Source of the DNA: an uncultured Roseiflexaceae bacterium
GTDB lineage: Bacteria; Chloroflexota; Chloroflexia; Chloroflexales; Roseiflexaceae
Direction of reading: 5' to 3'
DNA length: 5,874 nt
Assembly: GCA_937974195.1 (NCBI GenBank)
Contig: CALJIC010000187.1
Coordinates: 1-5,874 of the forward strand
Each line of letters opens with the position of its first letter. The stretch's first letter is position 1. The notes beneath the pieces were generated by a model. It was not told the DNA's origin. It worked only from the letters and a program-made list of their open reading frames with translations, and ran no database searches. The position numbers and the translations under genes were made by a program. Positions 1 to 5,556 of this stretch are shown here, in pieces.

Positions 1-36
1 GGCTACGGGAGGTGGCACCGCTTGCGGGGATGGTTC

Positions 37-60
37 GGAAGGGGCTGCACAGCCCTTTCC
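37..60. other. Stem-loop downstream of the acetyltransferase gene
   Basis: The arms GGAAGGGGCT (37-46) and AGCCCTTTCC (51-60) pair over 10 positions with one G-T wobble and leave a GCAC tetraloop. No T-run flanks it on either strand, so it is not a textbook intrinsic terminator. It lies next to a second, longer stem-loop (69-103). The bases just before it, GGGATGGTTCGG, resemble the GGGAGGTTCGG arm of the tandem repeat at the right end of the window, so it may be a diverged member of that family. That link is weak. Confidence 0.4.
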
Positions 61-68
61 GGCGGGGA

Positions 69-103
69 GAGCGCGAGATGGGGCCGGTGCCCCTCTCGCG
101 CTC
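69..103. terminator. Strong stem-loop, possible bidirectional terminator
   Basis: Perfect 10-bp arms GAGCGCGAGA (69-78) and TCTCGCGCTC (94-103) enclose a further 5-bp stem, GGGGC (80-84) with GCCCC (89-93), closed by a CGGT loop. The only irregularity is one bulged T at 79. Fifteen base pairs in 35 nt makes this the most stable local fold in the left flank. It lies about 60 nt beyond the stop of the minus-strand acetyltransferase gene and could end that transcript or one entering from the left. No T-run follows on either strand, so a terminator role is inference. A repetitive extragenic palindrome is the alternative. Confidence 0.4.
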
Positions 104-144
104 AAGCACGCTCCGACCGCACCGCGTAAGTCCATCAATGGGAG

Positions 145-169
145 GTGAGTCCGGGCGCTGCGCCCTCAC
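145..169 (-). terminator. Stem-loop overlapping the acetyltransferase stop codon
   Basis: The outer arms GTGAG (145-149) and CTCAC (165-169) pair perfectly. Inside them GGCG (154-157) and CGCC (161-164) pair around a CTG triloop, with TCCG unpaired on one side. The right arm contains the TGA stop of the minus-strand acetyltransferase gene. A fold at this place could terminate transcription or protect the 3' end of the mRNA. No T-run follows. Confidence 0.3.
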
Positions 170-645
170 TGCGCCGGCGCGAGATCCCTGCCGAAGCAGA
201 CGCTCCACGGGCGCCCGGCGTAGACCCCGTAGCAGGGGATGCGCCGGTAGCCGGCGCGCTCGTAGAGCCGGATGGCCTCCAGCTGCCGGTCGCCGGTCTC
301 GAGCACGATCCGCCGGTAGCCGTACTCGCGCGCGAGCTCCTCGAGCCGCCGCAGGATCGCGAGCGCCACGCCTCGCCGGCGCGCGGCCGGGGCCACGTAC
401 ATGCGCTTGATCTCCCCGATCTCCGCGTCCTCCGTCGGGCGCAGCGCGCCGCAGCCCACCGGCTGCCCGCCGTGCCGCGCGACGAGAAAGGCCGCGCGGG
501 GCACCGCGGCGTCGGCGGGGCTGAACCCGCCGCTGCCGTCGAGCCCGACGTGGGCGTAGGCCGCCGCAAGCTCCGCGGTCAGCTGCTCCACCAGCAGCGC
601 GGCGTCCGGGTGCTGCGGGTCGACGATGGCGATGCTCAGCTCCAT
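166..645 (-). CDS. GNAT family N-acetyltransferase
   Basis: A 159-residue single-domain GNAT acetyltransferase, which transfers an acetyl group from acetyl-CoA to an amine. The substrate cannot be read from the sequence. The acetyl-CoA pyrophosphate-binding motif A follows the strand EIKRMYVAP (78-86) as R89-R-R-G92-V-A94, matching the family pattern R/Q-x-x-G-x-G/A. The helix ILRRLEELAREYG follows it. Motif B appears as LETGDRQLEAIRLYERAGY (115-133), with the usual leucine-tyrosine-glutamate helix. The length is normal for the family, and there is no signal peptide or membrane segment, so it is cytoplasmic. The ATG at 645 (MELSI) is preferred because the next upstream in-frame ATG would run through the divergent regulator gene. 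No clear ribosome-binding site precedes it. The gene is transcribed away from a LysR-type regulator across an 88-bp gap, so it is a plausible target of that regulator. Confidence 0.9.
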   Translation of the reverse strand: MELSIAIVDPQHPDAALLVEQLTAELAAAYAHVGLDGSGGFSPADAAVPRAAFLVARHGGQPVGCGALRPTEDAEIGEIKRMYVAPAARRRGVALAILRRLEELAREYGYRRIVLETGDRQLEAIRLYERAGYRRIPCYGVYAGRPWSVCFGRDLAPAQ

Positions 646-693
646 GTGAGGCACGATAGCGGCGCGCGAGCCAACATACAAGCCAATCGGAGG

Positions 694-699
694 TATACT
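694..699 (+). promoter_or_regulatory. Possible -10 box of the LysR-type regulator gene
   Basis: TATACT matches the sigma70 -10 consensus TATAAT at five of six positions and lies 35 bases before the regulator's start codon. It overlaps the palindrome GTATAC (693-698). At 17-bp spacing the -35 position holds CCAACA, which is poor, so the promoter would be weak or would need an activator. The predicted transcription start, near 706, falls inside the LysR-type operator at 701-721, an arrangement that fits self-repression. Confidence 0.4.
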
Positions 700-700
700 C

Positions 701-721
701 GCTATCACCTTTTTCGATAGC
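701..721. promoter_or_regulatory. LysR-type operator (ATC-N9-GAT / T-N11-A box)
   Basis: A perfect inverted repeat, GCTATC (701-706) and GATAGC (716-721), is separated by nine AT-richer bases. It contains ATC-N9-GAT, the classic LysR-family recognition pattern, which also satisfies the T-N11-A rule. It sits in the gap between the divergent acetyltransferase and LysR genes, ending just before the regulator's ribosome-binding site. A third GATAGC copy at 655-660 may be a secondary half-site, because LysR proteins usually bind as tetramers to a strong and a weak site. Binding by the neighbouring regulator is inferred from position. Confidence 0.6.
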
Positions 722-733
722 TCAGGGGCGCCT

Positions 734-1648
734 ATGGACCTCGACCAGCTTGTGACGTTCGAGCGTGTCGCGCGCGAGGGGAGCTTCAGCCGGGCCGCCT
801 GGGAGCTTGGGGTGTCCCAGCCGACGATCAGCGCGCGGATACAGCTCCTGGAGGCCGCGGTGGGCGGGCAGCTCTTCACGCGGCGCGGGCGCGGGGTGAC
901 GCTCACCGACCTGGGGGCGAGCTTTCTGCCCTATGCGCGGCGCGCGCTCGAGGTGCTCGACGCGGGGCTTGAGGCCGCGCGCGAGGCGCAGGCCGGCCAG
1001 CGCGGCCGGGTGACGATCGGGGTGCTCGAGTCGCTCTCGGGGAGCTTTCTCGGGCCGGCGCTGGCCCAGTTCCACGCCGCGCACCCCGAGGTGGAGGTGC
1101 TGGTGCGCGCCGGCCGCCACGAGCTGCTGGTCGAGCTGCTCTACGATGGGGTGATCGGCATGGCCCTGATCGCCTGGCCGTGCGCCGACCCGCTCGTGGG
1201 GGAGCTGGAGCCGCTGCTGCTGCTGCGCGAGCGGGTGCTGCTGGCGGCCGCGCCCACCCACGAGCTGGCGCAGCGCGGCGTGGTGGACGCGGACGAGGTG
1301 GCCGCGCTGGCGCGGCCCTTCCTGCTGCTGCGCTGGTGGCTGTCGCTGCCCGCGCCTGTCGCGCGGCTGGCCCAGCGCGCCCGGCCGGTCATCGACGTCC
1401 CGATGGAGACCGGGCGGCAGATGGTGCTGAGCGGCGCCGGGGCGGCCTTCTTCCCCTGGATGCAGGCGTCGGACCTGCTGGCCGCCGGCCGGCTGCGCGA
1501 GATCACCGTGCGCGGCCTCGCCCCGGTCGTGCGTGACAGCGCGCTGGTGCGCCGCGCCGAGGAGCCGCCGCTCACACCTGCGGCGCTGGCGCTGGTGGCG
1601 ATCCTGAGCGAGCGCGCCCGGCAGCTCGGGATCGCGGCGCCGAGCTGA
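734..1648 (+). CDS. LysR family transcriptional regulator
   Basis: A 304-residue DNA-binding regulator of normal length for the LysR family. Residues 1-60 form the winged helix-turn-helix: FERVAREGSFSRAAWELGVS, then QPTISARIQLLE with the recognition helix, then the family's LFTRRGRGVTLTDLG wing (47-61). A linker helix (62-90) leads to the effector-binding domain. This begins at RGRVTIGVLES (90-100), continues through AQFHAAHPEVEVLV (111-124) and runs to about residue 295 with a periplasmic-binding-protein-like fold. The co-inducer cannot be predicted. The ATG at 734 is preceded by AGGGG (724-728) at suitable spacing, and the next bases upstream are the operator. It is divergent from the acetyltransferase gene, the usual arrangement for a LysR regulator and its target, and probably also regulates itself. 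The hydrophobic, leucine-rich 130-170 stretch is part of the effector fold, not a membrane segment. Confidence 0.95.
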   Translation: MDLDQLVTFERVAREGSFSRAAWELGVSQPTISARIQLLEAAVGGQLFTRRGRGVTLTDLGASFLPYARRALEVLDAGLEAAREAQAGQRGRVTIGVLESLSGSFLGPALAQFHAAHPEVEVLVRAGRHELLVELLYDGVIGMALIAWPCADPLVGELEPLLLLRERVLLAAAPTHELAQRGVVDADEVAALARPFLLLRWWLSLPAPVARLAQRARPVIDVPMETGRQMVLSGAGAAFFPWMQASDLLAAGRLREITVRGLAPVVRDSALVRRAEEPPLTPAALALVAILSERARQLGIAAPS

Positions 1649-1649
1649 G

Positions 1650-1665
1650 CGCCACGCCCGTGGCG
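1650..1665 (+). terminator. Small stem-loop after the LysR gene
   Basis: The arms CGCCAC (1650-1655) and GTGGCG (1660-1665) pair perfectly around a GCCC loop directly after the regulator's TGA stop. Its position suits transcript termination. No T-run follows, so this is a weak call. Confidence 0.35.
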
Positions 1666-1687
1666 AGAGGGTCGGGCGGCGCTGCGG

Positions 1688-1708
1688 GCCGCCGGCCCAC
1701 CCGGCGGC
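1688..1708. terminator. GC-rich hairpin in the convergent spacer
   Basis: Perfect 8-bp arms GCCGCCGG (1688-1695) and CCGGCGGC (1701-1708) flank a CCCAC loop. It lies between the ends of two convergent genes, where a bidirectional terminator is expected. Neither side carries a T-run, so the function is inferred from position and stability only. Confidence 0.4.
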
Positions 1709-1710
1709 GG

Positions 1711-1719
1711 TGCTACAAT
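1711..1719 (+). promoter_or_regulatory. Orphan extended -10 box
   Basis: TGCTACAAT is a TGn extended -10 followed by TACAAT, five of six to the consensus, on the plus strand. The -35 position is GC-rich and does not match, which extended -10 promoters tolerate. No gene starts downstream on this strand: the next feature is the 3' end of the minus-strand histidine kinase. A transcript starting near 1726 would be a short RNA ending at the hairpin at 1772-1794, or an antisense RNA to the kinase. It may also be a chance match in an AT-richer patch. Confidence 0.25.
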
Positions 1720-1771
1720 AGGCCCCGGCTTCTCTTCGGCCCGTACCGCAACGGTGTTCCGGTGCCCAGGC

Positions 1772-1794
1772 GCGGCGCGAGCAGACCGCGCCGC
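1772..1794 (-). terminator. Hairpin at the histidine kinase stop codon
   Basis: Perfect 8-bp arms GCGGCGCG (1772-1779) and CGCGCCGC (1787-1794) enclose a 7-nt AGCAGAC loop. The right arm touches the last base of the minus-strand kinase's TAG stop (1794-1796). The position suits an end-of-transcript structure for the kinase. It would equally end a plus-strand transcript from the -10 box at 1711-1719. There is no T-run. Confidence 0.4.
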
Positions 1795-3641
1795 TAGCCG
1801 CCCGCGAGCGGGGTTTCGACAGGCTCGGCCGCGAGCGGCAGAGTCACGTGGAAGGTGGTGCCGGAGCCGAGCGTGCTGGTGGCGGCGATCTGCCCGCCGT
1901 GCTGCTCGACGATGCCGCGGCAGATGAACAGGCCCAGGCCCATGCCGGCGAACTGGCGGTCGTTGACGTTGCTGGCGCGGTAGAAGCGGTCGAAGATATG
2001 TGCCAGGTCGCTGGCGGGGATCCCGATGCCCTGGTCGCTGACGCTGATGTGCGCCTGCCCGCCCTCGCTCCAGACCCGGACCTCCACGTTCCCCCCGGCC
2101 GGGCTGTACTTCAGCGCGTTCTCGATCAGGTTCTCGAACAGCTGCTCGATCCGCACGGGGTCGTACATCCCGATCACCGGCGCCTCGATGCTGACGACGC
2201 AGCGATGGTCGCTGGTCTGGTGCTGCTCGGCGACGTGCTGCGCGAGCGCGGCGATGTCGACCGCCGTCCGCTCGCCGACGAGGCGCCCCTGCTCGGCGCG
2301 CGCCGCGTCGAGCAGCTCGAGGACCAGGCGCCTGAGGCGCTGCGCCTCCTGGACCAGCAGCTGGATGCTGGCCAGGTCGGCGGGGGCGTCGGGGCTGCGC
2401 CGGGCGCGCCGCTCGAGCTGCTGGGCCTTTGCGAGCAGGGTTGTGAGGGGGGTCTTGAGGTCGTGGGCGGCGGCCGACAGGAAGTCGTCCTTCAGGCGGG
2501 TGGCCTCCTCGCGCGCCTGCACGCGCGCCGCCTCGTCCATCAGCGCGCGGCTCTCGAGCAGGATGGCCGCCTGGTCGGCCAGCAGCTGGATCAGCCCGAG
2601 GTCGTCTTCGGCAAAGATCGGGGGGTGCGGCGTGTAGATGATCAGCACGCCGCGCCGGCGGTTGTCGGCGGTGATCGGCGCGGCCAGCACCGCGCGGGCG
2701 CCGAGGACGCGGCTCGACGCGGCCCGCGTGGGGTAGGCGCGCAGCACATCCGGCACGAACAGCGGCCGCTGCGACCGGTAGACGTCGCTGGCCGGCGACT
2801 CGTCGTCCGCAGCGCGCTCGAACTCCTGCCCGTCGATCGTGAAGCGCAGCCGCTGCGCGGCCTCGTCCCACAGCCCGATGGTGGCGTTGGGAGCGCCGAG
2901 TGCCTCGGCGGCCGAGCGCTCGAGCTCGCGCACGATCTGGGGCGTGTCGAGGCGGCTGAGCTGGGCGGTCCGGCTCAGGAAGGCGCGCAGCTCGGGCTCC
3001 TGCCAGGCGCGGCGCAGGAACAGCGGCGGCGCGAAGCCGATGTAGTAGCTGATGCTCGCCGCGAGGATGCTGAGGTTGGTCAGCACGCGCCAGGCGACCT
3101 CGAACTGAGGAGCAGCCAGCGCCAGCACGATGGCGATGAACACGAGGCCCAGGCAGACACACCCGACGGCGACCGCGGCGAGGCGCCGGCGGGTCACTCC
3201 CCTGGAGCTCTGGGACGCGCGGACGAACGCGATCGCGGCGTAGCCGAAGAGCCCGATCGCGTACAGGAGCTGGAGCAGCGTGAGCCAGAGCGGCCGCGGC
3301 GGTTCGAAGGCGAAGGTCCCGAGCACCAGCAGGCCGAGGGCCACCGGCGCGCCGCGCCCGAGCCAGTCCGGCAGGTCGGAGAAGCTGCCGACCAGGCGCA
3401 GCAGGAGGTAGACCATCGTCAGGACCAGCGACGTGGTGAAGGCGTTGAGGAGCGGCCCGGCCCGCACGATCCCGAGCGCCCCGGCGAGGCCGATCCCGAT
3501 CACGAGCGCCGGCACGCTGAAGAACAGCGCGATGTCCACATTCACGCGCCGCGGCTGGCGCACGGCCCTCGCGGTGACGATCACGAAGATCAGGAGGAAG
3601 ACCGCCCAGCTGAGGGATTGGATCAGTTGCTCGGCGCTCAT
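1794..3641 (-). CDS. Seven-helix membrane GAF sensor histidine kinase
   Basis: A 615-residue membrane histidine kinase, which autophosphorylates from ATP and passes the phosphate to a response regulator. The N-terminal third has about seven hydrophobic segments (roughly 8-27, 35-56, 66-87, 98-114, 117-140, 153-178 and 186-208), ending in YYIGFAPP. A GAF-type sensory domain follows at about 220-365, then a short linker helix. The HisKA domain has phosphoacceptor H393 in AAHDLKTPL. The HATPase_c domain is complete: N box ENLIENALKYSP (N504, N508), G1 DQGIGIP (536-542), F box FDRFYRA and G2 GMGLGLF (566-572). All catalytic motifs are intact. There is no receiver domain and no response regulator gene in the window, so it is an orphan here. 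The ATG at 3641 (MSAEQ) is chosen because the promoter at 3672-3700 would start RNA about 24 nt before it, and the longer in-frame start overlaps the divergent gene. No clear ribosome-binding site is visible. The signal and partner are unknown. Confidence 0.93.
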   Translation of the reverse strand: MSAEQLIQSLSWAVFLLIFVIVTARAVRQPRRVNVDIALFFSVPALVIGIGLAGALGIVRAGPLLNAFTTSLVLTMVYLLLRLVGSFSDLPDWLGRGAPVALGLLVLGTFAFEPPRPLWLTLLQLLYAIGLFGYAAIAFVRASQSSRGVTRRRLAAVAVGCVCLGLVFIAIVLALAAPQFEVAWRVLTNLSILAASISYYIGFAPPLFLRRAWQEPELRAFLSRTAQLSRLDTPQIVRELERSAAEALGAPNATIGLWDEAAQRLRFTIDGQEFERAADDESPASDVYRSQRPLFVPDVLRAYPTRAASSRVLGARAVLAAPITADNRRRGVLIIYTPHPPIFAEDDLGLIQLLADQAAILLESRALMDEAARVQAREEATRLKDDFLSAAAHDLKTPLTTLLAKAQQLERRARRSPDAPADLASIQLLVQEAQRLRRLVLELLDAARAEQGRLVGERTAVDIAALAQHVAEQHQTSDHRCVVSIEAPVIGMYDPVRIEQLFENLIENALKYSPAGGNVEVRVWSEGGQAHISVSDQGIGIPASDLAHIFDRFYRASNVNDRQFAGMGLGLFICRGIVEQHGGQIAATSTLGSGTTFHVTLPLAAEPVETPLAGG

Positions 3642-3671
3642 AGCGTCGGGATGTTGCGGTAGCCGTGAGTC

Positions 3672-3700
3672 ATTGTAGACGAGCGGCACCGAACAGGCAA
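3672..3700 (-). promoter_or_regulatory. Sigma70-like promoter of the histidine kinase gene
   Basis: Read on the minus strand, TTGCCT (3700-3695) is followed by exactly 17 bases and then TACAAT (3677-3672). The -35 box matches consensus at four of six positions and the -10 box at five of six. The predicted start, near 3665, gives a leader of about 24 nt before the kinase ATG at 3641. It is the best-formed promoter in the window. It lies within the 88-bp gap shared with the divergent 601-residue gene, so regulators here could affect both genes. Confidence 0.55.
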
Positions 3701-3729
3701 GGCTTAGCCACTGCGCTGAGGAGAAGCGA

Positions 3730-5535
3730 ATGACGTCTCGACCCCAGATCGCGGCCACCCAGGTCAGGCCGCCCACCGCCTGGGCGCTCGCCGAGCGCCA
3801 GCTGATCGACGTGATGAACGACGCCGCCCCGCGCTACCAGGAGCGCTACACCCGCGCCGACGGCACCTTCATCTGGCGCCAGACCTGGCAGGGCATGGAC
3901 GGCTCGGACGACGGCTACGAGAGCTACCACAACTGGCCGCTGCTCTACGCGCTCGGCGGCAGCGAGGAGCTGCACCGCCGCTCGCGCTTCCTGTGGGACG
4001 CCGTCACGCGCCAGTTCACCGCCTACGGCCAGGTCTGGCGCGAGTTCGACGCCTACTACGACTGGATGCACCACGGCGAGAGCTCGCTGTTCTTCTACTA
4101 CTTCGGCCTGGCCGACCCGGACGTGGCGGTGGACCGCGCCCGCGCGCTGCGCTTCGCGCGCATGTACACCGGCGACGACCCCGAGGCGCCGAACTACGAT
4201 GTGGCGCTGCGCATGATGCGCTCGCCGATCACCGGCAGCAAGGGCCCGCGCTTCGAGAACTCGTGGGACGACTGGTCCACCCACCGCGCGGTGCTCGCCC
4301 GCTACCCGGCGCCGTTCGAGGACATCCCCGGTGTGGAGGGGCCGGTGGCGGACTGGAACGACGACCGGGTCTACGCCGAGATCCTGCGGCTGCTGAACGA
4401 GCGCCAGATGCGCGGCGACGTGCCGCTCAACCTCACCGCCACCAGCCTGGTGACGCACGCCTACATCTACAGCGGCGACGAGCGGCTGCGCCGCTGGGTG
4501 CTGGACTACCTCGAGGCCTGGGCCGAGCGCATCGCCGCCAACGCCGGCATCTGCCCGGACAACATCGGCCCGAGCGGGCAGATCGGCGAGCTGATGGGCG
4601 GCAAGTGGTGGGGCGGCTACTACGGCTGGCGCTGGCCGCACGGCTTCATGACCATCATCCAGCCGCTCACGGTGGCGGCGATGAACACGGTGCTGCTGAC
4701 CGGCGACCTGGGCTACCTGGACATCCCGCGCGGCCAGCTCGACCGGATGATGGATCTCGGGCGGGTCGAGGACGGGCGCCTGCTGGTGCCGCACCGCCAC
4801 ACCGACGCCGGCTGGACCGCCTTCCGGCCGCTCTCGCCCGAGTACCCGCTCCAGATCTGGTACATGTCGCAGGCGCGCGCCGACCAGGAGCGCCTGGAGC
4901 GCTTCCCCGAGCGCGAGACCGACTGGCGCACCGTGCAGCCGGGCCGCGGCAAGGGCGACACGATCCACATCGCGCCGTGGTACTGCTACCTGCAGGGGCA
5001 GCTGCCGGACTACCCGCAGCAGATCCTCGCCGCGCAGTGGCGCGAGGTCGCGCGGCGCATGGAGCTGATCCGCACCGACGATGCCGACCCGGAGACGATC
5101 GACGTGCACCACTGGCAGGACCGCAACCCGGTGCACACCGAGGCGCTCCTGCAGCTGACCTGCGGCGGGCCGCAGGTGATCTACCACGGCGGGCTGCTGC
5201 ACGTGCGGCTGCGCTACTTCGACGCCGAGGCGCGCCGGCCGGGGCTGCCGCCGGATGTCGGGGCGCTGGTGACCGCGCTCGACGCCGAGCGGGTGACGGT
5301 GGAGCTGGCCAACATCAGCCCGACCCACGGGCGGCGGCTGGTGCTGCAGGGCGGGGCGTTCGCCGAGCACCACCTCGTCAGCGCGCAGGTCCTCGGGCCT
5401 GAGCCGGCCGCCCCGCTGACGGTCGACGCCCGCTCCCTCGAGGTCGCGCTGCCGCCCGGCTGCGCGGTCACGCTGGAGCTGCGGATGCGCCGCTTCGCCC
5501 ACCGCCCGACCTACGCCCGGCCGTGGAGCATCTAA
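3730..5535 (+). CDS. Uncharacterised 601-residue soluble protein, possible (alpha/alpha)-toroid enzyme
   Basis: I do not recognise this family with certainty. The protein has no signal peptide or membrane segment and appears cytoplasmic. Residues 15 to about 470 look mainly helical, with conserved-looking aromatic and acidic clusters at helix ends: GMDGSDDGYESYHNWP (55-70), YYDWMHHGESSLFFYYFGL (109-126 region), NSWDDWSTHR (177-186), GGKWWGGYYGWRWPHGF (290-306) and APWYCYLQGQLPDYP (415-429). This pattern of repeated helical hairpins with W, Y, D, E and H at loops resembles (alpha/alpha) barrels of carbohydrate-active enzymes. That comparison is inference. The last 110 residues (about 490-601) are strand-rich and suit a C-terminal beta-sandwich. 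Candidate catalytic acids include D57, D60, D61, D111 and E117. The ATG at 3730 is supported by GAGGAG at 3718-3723, six bases upstream. It is divergent from the histidine kinase, and its own promoter is not obvious. Codon use is as GC-rich as its neighbours, with no sign of recent transfer. Confidence 0.9.
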   Translation: MTSRPQIAATQVRPPTAWALAERQLIDVMNDAAPRYQERYTRADGTFIWRQTWQGMDGSDDGYESYHNWPLLYALGGSEELHRRSRFLWDAVTRQFTAYGQVWREFDAYYDWMHHGESSLFFYYFGLADPDVAVDRARALRFARMYTGDDPEAPNYDVALRMMRSPITGSKGPRFENSWDDWSTHRAVLARYPAPFEDIPGVEGPVADWNDDRVYAEILRLLNERQMRGDVPLNLTATSLVTHAYIYSGDERLRRWVLDYLEAWAERIAANAGICPDNIGPSGQIGELMGGKWWGGYYGWRWPHGFMTIIQPLTVAAMNTVLLTGDLGYLDIPRGQLDRMMDLGRVEDGRLLVPHRHTDAGWTAFRPLSPEYPLQIWYMSQARADQERLERFPERETDWRTVQPGRGKGDTIHIAPWYCYLQGQLPDYPQQILAAQWREVARRMELIRTDDADPETIDVHHWQDRNPVHTEALLQLTCGGPQVIYHGGLLHVRLRYFDAEARRPGLPPDVGALVTALDAERVTVELANISPTHGRRLVLQGGAFAEHHLVSAQVLGPEPAAPLTVDARSLEVALPPGCAVTLELRMRRFAHRPTYARPWSI

Positions 5536-5556
5536 AGAGCGCGTCAGCGCACCGCC

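Noticed and set aside
646..906. N-terminal extension of the acetyltransferase to an ATG at 906
   Set aside because: It would overlap the LysR gene's DNA-binding domain and the operator, and the extra residues match no part of a GNAT fold.
1720..1793. A tRNA in the convergent spacer
   Set aside because: There is no cloverleaf, no T-loop GGTTCRA motif and no acceptor pairing; only simple hairpins are present.
1141..3162. Long minus-strand open frame overlapping the end of the LysR gene and the kinase
   Set aside because: Its translation is low-complexity R/A/P/G sequence typical of an out-of-frame reading in GC-rich DNA. The kinase frame carries all its motifs.
1848..3662. 604-residue plus-strand open frame antisense to the histidine kinase
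   Set aside because: It is the mirror of the kinase codons, with composition rich in E, G, A, V, L, Q and D and no domain. The kinase is certain.
3642..3776. 45-residue N-terminal extension of the kinase to an ATG at 3776
   Set aside because: It would include the promoter and the start of the divergent gene. The ATG at 3641 directly precedes the first membrane helix.
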